Below, one piece after another: positions 9,062 through 16,740 of a stretch of 26,368 bases of DNA; position 1 is the stretch's first letter; the number at the start of each line of letters is the position of its first letter. The translations under genes were made by a program, and so were the position numbers. A model generated the notes under the pieces. It was not told where the DNA came from and did no database searches. It saw only the letters and a list, made by a program, of their open reading frames with translations. The stretch comes from Thiopontia sp964344435 (GTDB taxonomy: Bacteria > Pseudomonadota > Gammaproteobacteria > GCF-002020875): NCBI GenBank assembly GCA_964344435.1, contig CAYFNH010000025.1, forward strand, positions 1-26,368. The letters are read 5' to 3'.

Positions 9062-12000
9062 TGGCGGAGCTACTATCCATGCAGCAGGATCGGCAGGTAC
9101 GGCAGGAGGTGCTGGATCCGTCGCGCTCCTTTATCGTGCAGGCACCTGCCGGATCGGGGAAGACCGAACTGTTGACCCAGCGCATACTGCGCTTGCTGGC
9201 GCATGTGGAGCAGCCCGAGAATATTGTGGCCATCACCTTTACCCGCAAGGCGGCTGGTGAGATGCGGGCAAGGCTGCTGCAGGCGCTGCGCAAGGCGGCA
9301 AGCTCTCCCTGTCCAGAGACCCCTCACCTTGCTCAGAGCTGGCAGCTTGCGCAAGCCGTGCTGGAGCAGGATCGGCAGCATGGCTGGCAGTTGATGGATA
9401 ATCCGGGGCGGCTGGAGATCCGCACCATGGACAGTTTCAATGCCAGGCTGGTACGGCAAATGCCGCTGCTCTCCAGCTTTGGGGCGCTGCCTGCCGTAAC
9501 CGATGATGCGGAGGTGCTCTATCAGGCGGCGGCGCGGGCAACCTTGCAGATGGTGGAGGAGAGTGGGCTGGGGGATGCTGTCGCCACCCTGCTGCGCTGG
9601 CTCGACAACGATGCGCAACGGGTTGAACGTCTGGTGACCGCGATGCTGGGCCACCGCGACCAGTGGTTGCCTCATGTGGCCGCTGGTACGCTGCAGCGAG
9701 GGCAGCTTGAGCAGACACTGCAGCATGCAGTGGAGTCGGTACTGCTGCCGTTGCAGGATGAACTCGAGCAGCAACTGGGAGAGGCGGGTATCGAGCGCCT
9801 GCTTGCCGTGGTTGCGGCTGCGGCCACAGAACTGGAGCAGACTGTAAAGGAGTCTCCACTGCACTGCTGTCTGCAGCTTGCTCGGCTACCGGGTACCAGT
9901 AGCGAAGCACTGCAGCAGTGGCAGGCGATCGCCTCGCTGCTGTTGACGCAGAAGGGGGAGTTCAGGCTCACCCCCAGGAGCTGGGATAAACGCAATGGCT
10001 TTCCCGCCAACGATGCCGGCAGGGCCAACAAGGCCGAGATGCTGGGGTTCTCGCAACAGCTCTCGGAGGGGAGGGTTGCACGGCTGATTCAGAAGCTGCC
10101 CGAGTTGCCCCCCCTGAAGTATGAAGAGGCGCAGTGGGAGGTGGTGGATGCACTGTTTCAGGTTCTGCTGTTGGCCCAGGCCAGTCTGATGGTCGAATTT
10201 GAGGCCAGAGGCGTGGTGGATCATGTGGAGATTGCACAGCGTGCACTGCAGGCACTGGGGAGTGAGGCCGAGCCCACCGCTTTGGGATTGCGGCTTGATT
10301 ACCAGATTCACCATCTCCTAGTGGATGAGTTCCAGGATACCTCCCACGGGCAGTTTGAACTGCTGAGTCGACTGACCGCAGAGTGGGTGGGGGACTCTTC
10401 CCGCTCTCTCTTTCTGGTGGGAGATCCGATGCAGTCGATCTACCGCTTCCGCCATGCGGAGGTGGGGCTCTTTATCCGTGCGATCGAGCAGGGGGTGGGC
10501 ACCCTGCCGCTGGAGTATCGCAGGCTGAGTGCCAACTTCCGCTCCGAGGCGGGGGTAGTGGAGTGGGTCAACGGTGCCTTCTCCAAGCTCTTTCCCCAGT
10601 CTCCCGATCGCTTCAGCGGGGCCATCTCCTATGCCCCCTCGATTGCGACCCGCCCCCCCTCCAGTCAGCAGGCGGTCGAGATTCATCCTCAGCTGGAGGA
10701 TGATCGTGAGGCCGAGGCGGCCCTGGTTGGTGAGTTGATTGAGCGAGCGCTGTCCGAGATGAACGGGGAGGGCCGGGTAGCCATTCTGGTGCGCTCGCGC
10801 CCCCATCTGCTACAGATCACCGAGTGGCTCTATCGGCAAGGGGTACGCTATCGTGCGGTTGAGATTGAGTCACTGGGGGAGCGCCCGCAGGTACGAGATC
10901 TGCTGATACTCTGTCGTGCCCTGCTCCATCAGGGAGATCGTGAGGCGTGGTTGGCACTGCTGCGCGGCCCCTGGTGCGGGATATCGCTGCAGGGGCTGCT
11001 GCAACTGGTGGAGGGAGCACCAAAGCAGACACTCTGGGCACTGCTGCAGGATGAGGCACGATTGCAGCGGTTGGAGCGATCCGAGTATGAGCACCTGCAG
11101 CGTTTGCAAAACCAGCTGCAGACTATTTTTGAACAGCGTGGCAATGGTTCCCTGCTGCACTGGGTGGAGCGGGCCTGGATTCAGCTGGGAGGGGCGGCCT
11201 GTTATCACCACCTCGGGGAGCCGGGCCAGTCACAGCGCGAACAGCAGGCCTTCTTCGATCTGTTGCGACAGCTGGAGCAGCCGGGGCAGATCATCGATTT
11301 CGTTCGTCTGCAACAGCGTCTGCAGCAGCAGAACCTGCGGCCCGGAGAGGCGGCTGGTGAACCACCGCGTGTCGAGGTGATGACCATCCATAAATCAAAG
11401 GGGTTGCAGTTTGATAGTGTGATATTACCGGCGTTGGGTCGCAAACCACGAAATGTCGATAGCCGCCTGCTGCATTGGCTGGAGGTGCCGGGAGAGGAAG
11501 AGGCCGAGACCATGCAGCTGCTGCTCTCTCCCATTCGGGCAACTGCACAGCGTCTGGAGGAGGATTTACTTGGGCGCTATGTGCGCAAGGTGGAGCAGGA
11601 GCGTGAGTGGAACGAGCTAACCCGCCTGCTCTATGTGGCCATTACCCGGGCCGAGCGCAAGGTACATCTGCTGGGGGCCTGTCACCTCAACAGCAAAGGG
11701 GAGTTGGCAAAACCAGCCTCCCGCTCTCTGCTGGAGCAGCTCTGGCCACAGCTGCAGCCACACTATCAGCAACTTCTGCAGCAGAGTGATGTAGCAGCGC
11801 TACAGGCACGGCAGCAGCAGGATACTCTGTTTGTGGCTCCACAGGCAAAGCGTCTGCGGCAGAGTTGGCAGCCTCCGCAATCGCCTGCGCCAGTTCTGTC
11901 GCTCTACCCGCCGGTTCCACTGTCTGGGGTCTACCAGTGGGGAGGGAGTAGTGCCGTCCATATTGGTACCGTGGTACATGCACAGCTACAGTGGATTGCA

Positions 12001-12465
12001 GAGCAGGGGGTGGAGCAGTGGAGTGAACAGGGGCTGGGCTCACTGCAGCTGCGTGCCCAACAGCAGTTGCGTCAGCTCGGGGTGGCGGCAGAGGATCGTC
12101 AACGGGCGTCTGAACGGGTGGTGGAGGCGGTACGCAAAACCATTGAGGATCCCCAAGGCTACTATCTACTACAGCAACACCAGGCCGCCAGAAGTGAATG
12201 GTCGTTGAGTGCGCTGTTGGAGGGTGAGCTGGTTCATGTCACCATAGATCGTACCTTTATCGATGCCGATGGTGTGCGCTGGATTGTCGACTGGAAGAGC
12301 AGTAGCCACCAGGGAGGGGGGCTGGAGGCGTTTCTGCAGCAGGAGGTCGCCCGTTATACCCCGCAACTGCAACGCTACGGAGCGGTGCTGGCACAGCTGG
12401 AGAGCCGACCGCAGAGGCGGGTGCTCTATTTTCCCATGCATCAGCAGATGTGTGAGGTAGTCTGA
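9061..12465 (+). CDS. AddA-like UvrD-family helicase with C-terminal RecB-type nuclease
   Basis: A 1134-residue superfamily 1A helicase-nuclease. Motif I is APAGSGKTELLTQR (Lys34). Motif II is VDEFQDTS (421-428). Further motifs are GDPMQSIYRFRHAE (III), LSANFRS (IV), VEVMTIHKSKGLQF (V) and LLYVAITRAERK (VI). The C-terminal nuclease shows His973 (GTVVHAQLQ), Asp1063 (TIDRTF), Asp1077 and Lys1079 (VDWKSS) and a downstream YTPQLQRYG motif, so both subunits of the pair carry a nuclease, as in AddAB rather than RecBCD. I chose ATG 9061, which shares its A with the stop of the AddB-like gene (TAATG); the frame opens 12 codons earlier but inside the upstream gene's Cys motif. It should unwind and resect broken ends to load RecA. 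The recombination hotspot it recognises, if any, is unknown. Confidence 0.94.
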   Translation: MAELLSMQQDRQVRQEVLDPSRSFIVQAPAGSGKTELLTQRILRLLAHVEQPENIVAITFTRKAAGEMRARLLQALRKAASSPCPETPHLAQSWQLAQAVLEQDRQHGWQLMDNPGRLEIRTMDSFNARLVRQMPLLSSFGALPAVTDDAEVLYQAAARATLQMVEESGLGDAVATLLRWLDNDAQRVERLVTAMLGHRDQWLPHVAAGTLQRGQLEQTLQHAVESVLLPLQDELEQQLGEAGIERLLAVVAAAATELEQTVKESPLHCCLQLARLPGTSSEALQQWQAIASLLLTQKGEFRLTPRSWDKRNGFPANDAGRANKAEMLGFSQQLSEGRVARLIQKLPELPPLKYEEAQWEVVDALFQVLLLAQASLMVEFEARGVVDHVEIAQRALQALGSEAEPTALGLRLDYQIHHLLVDEFQDTSHGQFELLSRLTAEWVGDSSRSLFLVGDPMQSIYRFRHAEVGLFIRAIEQGVGTLPLEYRRLSANFRSEAGVVEWVNGAFSKLFPQSPDRFSGAISYAPSIATRPPSSQQAVEIHPQLEDDREAEAALVGELIERALSEMNGEGRVAILVRSRPHLLQITEWLYRQGVRYRAVEIESLGERPQVRDLLILCRALLHQGDREAWLALLRGPWCGISLQGLLQLVEGAPKQTLWALLQDEARLQRLERSEYEHLQRLQNQLQTIFEQRGNGSLLHWVERAWIQLGGAACYHHLGEPGQSQREQQAFFDLLRQLEQPGQIIDFVRLQQRLQQQNLRPGEAAGEPPRVEVMTIHKSKGLQFDSVILPALGRKPRNVDSRLLHWLEVPGEEEAETMQLLLSPIRATAQRLEEDLLGRYVRKVEQEREWNELTRLLYVAITRAERKVHLLGACHLNSKGELAKPASRSLLEQLWPQLQPHYQQLLQQSDVAALQARQQQDTLFVAPQAKRLRQSWQPPQSPAPVLSLYPPVPLSGVYQWGGSSAVHIGTVVHAQLQWIAEQGVEQWSEQGLGSLQLRAQQQLRQLGVAAEDRQRASERVVEAVRKTIEDPQGYYLLQQHQAARSEWSLSALLEGELVHVTIDRTFIDADGVRWIVDWKSSSHQGGGLEAFLQQEVARYTPQLQRYGAVLAQLESRPQRRVLYFPMHQQMCEVV

Positions 12466-12488
12466 TTCTCAAAGGCATTCAGGTTAGC

Positions 12489-12509
12489 CGATGGAGTCTG
12501 CTTCCATCG
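12489..12509 (+). terminator. Possible weak stem-loop after the AddAB-like genes
   Basis: CGATGGA (12489-12495) and TCCATCG (12503-12509) form a 7-base-pair stem with a 7-base loop, 24 bases after the AddA-like stop. The following bases hold only a short T stretch, so this is a weak intrinsic terminator at best. Confidence 0.3.
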
Positions 12510-12550
12510 TAGCGGTTTCTGGAATTGCCAAGTAGATGGGCCCTTAGGGA

Positions 12551-12579
12551 TTGACATTATATCAATGTAGATATATTTT
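12551..12579 (+). promoter_or_regulatory. Toxin-antitoxin promoter with a palindromic operator inside the spacer; predicted leaderless
   Basis: A perfect -35 TTGACA (12551-12556) is followed, at 17 bases, by TATTTT (12574-12579; 4 of 6), or at 15 bases by TATATT (12572-12577; 5 of 6). With the 17-base spacing the transcript starts at about 12586, the A of the toxin ATG, and no Shine-Dalgarno precedes that ATG. Between the boxes lies the inverted repeat TATATC-N6-GATATA (12558-12575), well placed as the operator for autoregulation by the antitoxin. Confidence 0.65.
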
Positions 12580-12585
12580 TGGCTC

Positions 12586-12906
12586 ATGAAGCCAATCGTT
12601 TTTTGTGGAGATTCACTTCGGAATCTCCGAGAGTTTCCAGAGGATGCAAAGCAGCAAGCCGGTTTTCAGCTTGATAAGGTACAGCGAGCTCAAAATCCTG
12701 ATGACTGGAAGCCAATGACGACGATAGGCAGTGGTGTGCGAGAGATTCGTATCAAGGAGCGTTCCGGTGCTTTTCGAGTGATCTATATCGCGACAATGGA
12801 GGATGCCGTTTATGTTCTGCACAGCTTTCAAAAGAAGAGCCAGAAGACGAAACAGGCTGATATCGACTTGGCAAAAGTCAGATTAAAAGAGATTAGAATG
12901 AGATAA
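12586..12906 (+). CDS. HigB-like toxin (RelE/ParE superfamily, phage Gp49-like)
   Basis: A 106-residue protein with the Gp49-like (DUF891) pattern of HigB-type toxins: an N-terminal helical part (SLRNLREFPEDAKQQAGFQLDKVQ region), then GSGVREIRIKERSGAFRVIYIA and VYVLHSFQKKSQKT, the signature of the RelE/ParE fold with basic residues that cut mRNA on ribosomes in characterised homologues. The toxin gene comes first and the antitoxin follows after 5 bases, the order typical of higBA. There is no Shine-Dalgarno; the promoter predicts a leaderless mRNA. The sequence is more AT-rich than its neighbours and sits between two conserved chromosomal genes, which fits acquisition as a small cassette, but no att-like duplication or integrase is visible. 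The role (stress response, plasmid- or phage-related defence) cannot be told from sequence. Confidence 0.9.
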   Translation: MKPIVFCGDSLRNLREFPEDAKQQAGFQLDKVQRAQNPDDWKPMTTIGSGVREIRIKERSGAFRVIYIATMEDAVYVLHSFQKKSQKTKQADIDLAKVRLKEIRMR

Positions 12907-12911
12907 GAGTC

Positions 12912-13187
12912 ATGAAAAAATTTGAAAGCGTTTGGGATGCTATAGAAGACTCTCCAGAAGAGGCTGCGAATATGAAGATGCGCTCTTATTTGATGGGGGC
13001 ATTGCAGAAGATTGTAAAAGAGTGGGGTGTTACTCAGAGTGAGGCAGCAGGCAAACTTGGAATCACTCAACCACGCCTTAATGATCTTCTAAAAGGTCGT
13101 ATTGAGAAATTCAGTATTGATGCCTTGGTGACATTGGCGAGCCATGCAGGTAAGAGCATAGAGATCGAACTGAAGGATGCAGCCTAA
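12912..13187 (+). CDS. HigA-like antitoxin (XRE-family helix-turn-helix)
   Basis: A 91-residue DNA-binding antitoxin. Residues about 36-68 form the helix-turn-helix (VTQSEAAGKLGITQPRLNDLLKGRIEKFSIDAL), matching the XRE/HTH_37 antitoxins paired with Gp49-like toxins. The N-terminal region (about 1-30) would contact the toxin. It starts 5 bases after the toxin stop with AAGAG just upstream, so translation is likely coupled. It is expected to bind the 12558-12575 palindrome and repress the operon. The gene is followed by a large hairpin ending in TTTTATT. Confidence 0.9.
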   Translation: MKKFESVWDAIEDSPEEAANMKMRSYLMGALQKIVKEWGVTQSEAAGKLGITQPRLNDLLKGRIEKFSIDALVTLASHAGKSIEIELKDAA

Positions 13188-13196
13188 AAGCTTTTT

Positions 13197-13249
13197 ATAA
13201 AATGGTGGCTGGTCTGAGCTGGATCAAAGCTCCCCGACAGCCATTTTAT
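13197..13249. terminator. Convergent terminator between the antitoxin and the Sel1-repeat gene
   Basis: The outer arms ATAAAATGG (13197-13205) and CCATTTTAT (13241-13249) are perfect complements. Inside them CTG/CAG and GAGCT (13216-13220) / AGCTC (13228-13232) pair further, giving a tiered hairpin with T-rich sequence leaving on both sides. The right arm overlaps the last codons of the minus-strand gene, so the structure may serve both converging transcripts. Confidence 0.5.
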
Positions 13250-13898
13250 TGCGTTGCTTCAGATAGCGTTTGTACTGCTTGATCGCTTCGTTTTTGGATT
13301 GAGCCAGGCTCTGTGGTTGCAAGAACAGCTCCATGCGCTGGCGGTCTCTGTCGGCTCTCTGGGACCCAAAGGCTGCAGCCAGGGTGTACCAGCTGTGGGC
13401 AGAGGTGAAGCTGAGGATTTTGGTCTCATACAGTCGCCCCACTTTGCGCGCCAGTTCGCCTCGTTCCTCTTCCTGGAAGTTGACCGGGTTCAGGGCCCGT
13501 TCACCAAGCCACTCGGCCGCCCGTTCGGGGCTGGCGGTAACCGGCCCCCCTTTCTGAAACAGGGCACCAAGCTCCTCCTGGATGGCCGCCAGCTGCAGCA
13601 GGTTGATGCGCTGCTTCTGCTCGTCAATCAGCCCCTTTGCATGGCTGTTGCCATTTTCAACCGCCAGGGTGAGGGCGAGCAGGGCACGGGCGGGATCCTC
13701 TGTGGTCAGCTTACCTTCTGCGTAGAGGCGTCCCAGCTCGTACTGGGCCTCTCCATCGCCCTCTCCGGCCAGCCGGGTCAACTCCATCAGTGCCTGTTCG
13801 CCCTTTCCCGTGCGGATCGCTTCTCGTGCACGTTCAAGGTCGGCCACAGAGGTGCCGGAGAAGAGCAGGGCGGTCAGTAATAGAGTCAGTTTTTTCAT
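13224..13898 (-). CDS. Exported Sel1/TPR-like repeat protein
   Basis: A 224-residue protein starting MKKLTLLLTALLFSGTSVAD, a clear Sec signal peptide with likely cleavage after SVA, so probably periplasmic. The mature part has Sel1-like helical repeats (GDGEAQYELGRLYAEGKLTTEDPARALLALTLAVENG; later RKVGRLYETKILSFTSAHSWYTLAAAFGSQRA), which usually act as protein-binding scaffolds. The C-terminus is basic (KQYKRYLKQRNK). I chose the ATG at 13898 over an in-frame ATG at 13934, because it begins the signal peptide and the earlier one lies inside the aroC start. It is divergent from aroC across 34 bases, and its -10 box shares a palindrome with that of aroC. Its partner is unknown. Confidence 0.85.
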   Translation of the reverse strand: MKKLTLLLTALLFSGTSVADLERAREAIRTGKGEQALMELTRLAGEGDGEAQYELGRLYAEGKLTTEDPARALLALTLAVENGNSHAKGLIDEQKQRINLLQLAAIQEELGALFQKGGPVTASPERAAEWLGERALNPVNFQEEERGELARKVGRLYETKILSFTSAHSWYTLAAAFGSQRADRDRQRMELFLQPQSLAQSKNEAIKQYKRYLKQRNKMAVGEL

Positions 13899-13904
13899 CG
13901 TTCC

Positions 13905-13925
13905 ATTATACAGCTTGCGTATAAT
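13905..13925. promoter_or_regulatory. Palindromic divergent promoter for aroC (+) and the Sel1-repeat gene (-)
   Basis: The inverted repeat ATTATAC (13905-13911), 7-base spacer, GTATAAT (13919-13925) contains a perfect TATAAT on each strand: plus at 13920-13925 and minus at 13910-13905. Each -10 box ends 6 or 7 bases before the ATG it faces (13933 plus; 13898 minus), so both transcripts should be leaderless. No convincing -35 element is visible on either strand. Confidence 0.55.
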
Positions 13926-13932
13926 TCGAATC

Positions 13933-15018
13933 ATGTCTGGAAATAGCTATGGAAAACTCTTTACGGTGACCACCTTCGGGGAGAGTCATGGGGCAGGTCT
14001 GGGATGTATCGTGGATGGCTGTCCCCCCGGGATTGCACTGGATGAAGCGATGATTCAGGTTGACCTCGACCGACGCAAACCGGGTACCTCCCGCCATACC
14101 ACGCAGCGCCGTGAGAGTGATGAGGTGGAGATTTTGTCGGGGGTGTTCGAGGGCAAGACCACCGGCACCCCGATTGGTCTGCTGATTCGCAACACCGACC
14201 AGCGCTCCAAGGACTACTCCAATATTGCCGACCGTTTTCGTCCGGGCCATGCCGACTATACCTATACCCAGAAATATGGTTTTCGTGACTATCGTGGCGG
14301 TGGTCGCTCCTCTGCCCGGGAGACGGCCATGCGGGTGGCAGCGGGTGCCGTTGCCAAACAGGTGCTGAAGGCACAATTTGGGGTAGAGGTGCATGGTTAT
14401 CTCTCTCAACTGGGGCCAATCCGGGTGGAGAGGCTGGACTGGGATCAGGTGCACCAGAACCCCTTCTTCTCGCCCGATGCAGACAAGGTTGCAGAGATGG
14501 AGGCCTATATGGATGCCCTGCGCAAGGAGGGGAACTCAATCGGGGCACGGATCAATGTGGTGGCCACCGGGGTACCTCCGGGGTGGGGAGAGCCTATCTT
14601 TGACCGGCTCGATGCCGAGATCGCCCATGCGATGATGAGTATCAATGCGGTCAAGGGGGTGGAGATCGGCGCCGGGTTTGAGTCGGTTACCCAAAAAGGG
14701 ACCGAGCACCGTGACGAGATGACCCCACAGGGGTTCAAGAGCAACCATGCCGGTGGAATTCTCGGTGGAATCTCCTCTGGGCAGGAGGTGCTGGTGTCAA
14801 TGGCGCTGAAGCCAACCTCCAGTCTCCATCTGCCGGGGGAGACGATCAACCAACAGGGAGAGTCGGTTGAGGTGGTCACCAAGGGGCGTCATGACCCCTG
14901 TGTGGGGATTCGTGCTACCCCCATTGCCGAGGCGATGCTGGCGATCGTGCTGGTGGATCATGCACTGCGACAGCGGGGGCAGAATGGGGCAGTGGCGTGT
15001 AAGACTCCGGTGATCTGA
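13933..15018 (+). CDS. aroC: Chorismate synthase
   Basis: A 361-residue protein, the same length as E. coli AroC. It converts 5-enolpyruvylshikimate-3-phosphate to chorismate with reduced FMN, the last shared step of aromatic amino acid, folate and quinone synthesis, in the cytoplasm. Signature stretches are SYGKLFTVTTFGESHG at the N-terminus, GRSSARETAMRVAAGA (about 125-140) and the RPGHADYTY motif. ATG 13933 begins the family-typical MSGNSYGK; the frame is open 41 codons earlier, but that part overlaps the divergent gene and is not AroC-like. No Shine-Dalgarno precedes it and TATAAT lies 7 bases upstream. It is followed after 15 bases by an MFS transporter, an arrangement also known in Pseudomonas. 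Confidence 0.98.
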   Translation: MSGNSYGKLFTVTTFGESHGAGLGCIVDGCPPGIALDEAMIQVDLDRRKPGTSRHTTQRRESDEVEILSGVFEGKTTGTPIGLLIRNTDQRSKDYSNIADRFRPGHADYTYTQKYGFRDYRGGGRSSARETAMRVAAGAVAKQVLKAQFGVEVHGYLSQLGPIRVERLDWDQVHQNPFFSPDADKVAEMEAYMDALRKEGNSIGARINVVATGVPPGWGEPIFDRLDAEIAHAMMSINAVKGVEIGAGFESVTQKGTEHRDEMTPQGFKSNHAGGILGGISSGQEVLVSMALKPTSSLHLPGETINQQGESVEVVTKGRHDPCVGIRATPIAEAMLAIVLVDHALRQRGQNGAVACKTPVI

Positions 15019-15033
15019 ACCCTGCTGACCGCG

Positions 15034-16173
15034 GTGACTCAACCCTTTCCCTACTTCCGGCTCTCCGGGTTCTATCTATTCTATTTTGCAACTCTGGGGG
15101 TGCTGATCCCCTACTGGAGCCCCTATCTGGAGAGTCGTGGCTTCTCCATTCTGGAGATTGGTGAACTCACTGCGATTCTGGCAGCGACCAAGGTTGTGGC
15201 CCCCAATCTCTGGGGGTGGTGGGCGGACCGCAGGGGGGAACATCTGGGGATTGTCCGTCTGGCATCACTGGCATCGATTGTTGCCTTTGCCGGGGTCTTC
15301 TGGGCGGGTGGTTACTGGTGGATGGCGCTGATCATTGCCCTCTTCAGCTTCTTCTGGAATGCCTCTCTGCCTCAGTTTGAAGCGGTCACCCTCAACCATC
15401 TGGGGGATTCGGTTGAACGCTACTCATCGATTCGTCTGTGGGGGTCGGTTGGATTTATCGCGACCGTTGCGGTACTGGGGCCACTGCTGGAGCAGCAGGG
15501 GATGGGACTGGTACCGCTGGTGCTGATCCTGCTGATGGTGGGGATCTGGCTCAGTAGTCTGGCGGTGCCAATGGTTCCCGACCCGGAGCATGACCATCCA
15601 CATATTCCAATGAAGACAGTTTTGGGGCGACCGGTTGTGGTTGCACTGCTGCTGGTGGCGCTGCTGAATCAGGCGGCACATGGTACCTACTACACCTTTT
15701 TTACCCTCTATATGGAGTCGTTTGGCCACGATAAAAGTGTGATTGGTCTGATCTGGGCGCTCAGTGTCGGTGCCGAAGTGGCCGCTTTTACCCTGATGGC
15801 TCGCTGGATTCCCCGTTTTGGTGAGCGCCAGCTGCTGTTGGTCAGTCTCGCTCTGGGGCTGTTGCGCTGGCTGTTGACCGCACTTTTCCCGAATTCACTG
15901 GAGCTGATGTTTCTGGTGCAGATGCTTCATGCTGCCAGCTTTGGGGTGATTCACGCCGTTTCCATCCATATGGTGCATGATCTGTTTCGTGGCAAGCTGC
16001 AGGGGCGGGGGCAGGCACTCTACTCCAGTGTCAGCTTCGGGGTAGGGGGCGTGGTTGGCAGCCTGTTGGGGGGGGTGGTCTGGACAGGGTTCGGGTCACA
16101 GGCCATCTTTGTCTGCTCCGCACTGTTGAGCTTGCTGGCACTCGGAGTGAGTTGGCGCTGGATTCGGCTGTAG
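15034..16173 (+). CDS. Major facilitator superfamily transporter (HcaT-like)
   Basis: A 379-residue inner-membrane protein with about 12 hydrophobic segments and the MFS loop WGWWADRRGEHLG after the second segment. The N-terminus (PYFRLSGFYLFYFATLGVLIPYWSPYLESRGFS) resembles the MFS_1-like/HcaT group of 3-phenylpropionate-type transporters. The substrate is unknown; its repeated place after aroC in several gammaproteobacteria hints at an aromatic or shikimate-derived metabolite, but that is inference. The start is GTG 15034, 15 bases after aroC, with no clear ribosome site, so it may be translated by coupling from aroC. Confidence 0.88.
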   Translation: MTQPFPYFRLSGFYLFYFATLGVLIPYWSPYLESRGFSILEIGELTAILAATKVVAPNLWGWWADRRGEHLGIVRLASLASIVAFAGVFWAGGYWWMALIIALFSFFWNASLPQFEAVTLNHLGDSVERYSSIRLWGSVGFIATVAVLGPLLEQQGMGLVPLVLILLMVGIWLSSLAVPMVPDPEHDHPHIPMKTVLGRPVVVALLLVALLNQAAHGTYYTFFTLYMESFGHDKSVIGLIWALSVGAEVAAFTLMARWIPRFGERQLLLVSLALGLLRWLLTALFPNSLELMFLVQMLHAASFGVIHAVSIHMVHDLFRGKLQGRGQALYSSVSFGVGGVVGSLLGGVVWTGFGSQAIFVCSALLSLLALGVSWRWIRL

Positions 16174-16214
16174 CGCACCCGTACAAGCTGTCAAGATTAT
16201 TGATCAGTGGGATG

Positions 16215-16236
16215 AGCGGCAAGGGTTGCCGTTTGT
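16215..16236 (+). terminator. Possible weak terminator after the MFS gene
   Basis: CGGCAA (16217-16222) and TTGCCG (16226-16231) pair perfectly around a GGG loop, extended by a GU and an AU pair, and are followed by TTTGT. The short T stretch makes it a weak candidate. Confidence 0.3.
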
Positions 16237-16436
16237 CTGGCCTCTTTTGGTGCTGATGCCCTTCTGACTTTTTATGGCCGCCTGTTTGGCTCGCATTTTC
16301 AGTGGTGAGAGCTATTATTTTCTAAGGAAGGTCTCATTTTTGTGCTGGTGTGGATGATCGTCTCGGCGCTGGAATAGAGTCTGCAAGTAGTTTTCTATCA
16401 ACCTTGAAACAGACCGGGCCGGAAGAGGAGTTGCGT

Positions 16437-16727
16437 GTGAATTATTCAAAAAAGACGCTGTATATCGTACAAAAGCTGGATGCCATTCACGGCGCGATCG
16501 AGAATATTCGCCAGCAGAAGTGTTCGACCGATACGGCAACAAAGCTGAGTTCATTTCTGGTCAAGCAGTTGGAAACCGAACGTGTCCGCTTGATCGGGCA
16601 ATTGGAGAAGATTGCGGAGGCGAGCACTGCCGGTACTGGTCGGCGTGAACAGCCTCGAAGGGGAGGGCGCCGTCGTCAAGGGGTGCGCAGTGGTTACCCG
16701 GCCTTCTCCAGTATCACCGTGCACTGA
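16437..16727 (+). CDS. Small protein of unknown function with helical N-terminus and basic tail
   Basis: I do not recognise this 96-residue protein. Residues about 1-60 look helical (YSKKTLYIVQKLDAIHGAIENIRQQ and KLSSFLVKQLETERVRLIGQLEKIAE), probably coiled coil. The tail is Arg/Gly-rich (RREQPRRGGRRRQGVRSG), suggesting contact with nucleic acid or acidic partners. I chose GTG 16437 because AGAGGAG lies 6 bases upstream; the frame is open from GTG 16350, which would add 29 residues. It converges on the HD-GYP gene, whose stop is 13 bases beyond. It may be a real small gene, but coding support is modest. Confidence 0.55.
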   Translation: MNYSKKTLYIVQKLDAIHGAIENIRQQKCSTDTATKLSSFLVKQLETERVRLIGQLEKIAEASTAGTGRREQPRRGGRRRQGVRSGYPAFSSITVH

Positions 16728-16740
16728 CTGTTACTGTCCG

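Noticed and set aside
12466..13223. Toxin-antitoxin region as part of a prophage or integron cassette
   Set aside because: No integrase, attC-like fold or flanking direct repeats are visible; only the pair itself can be supported.
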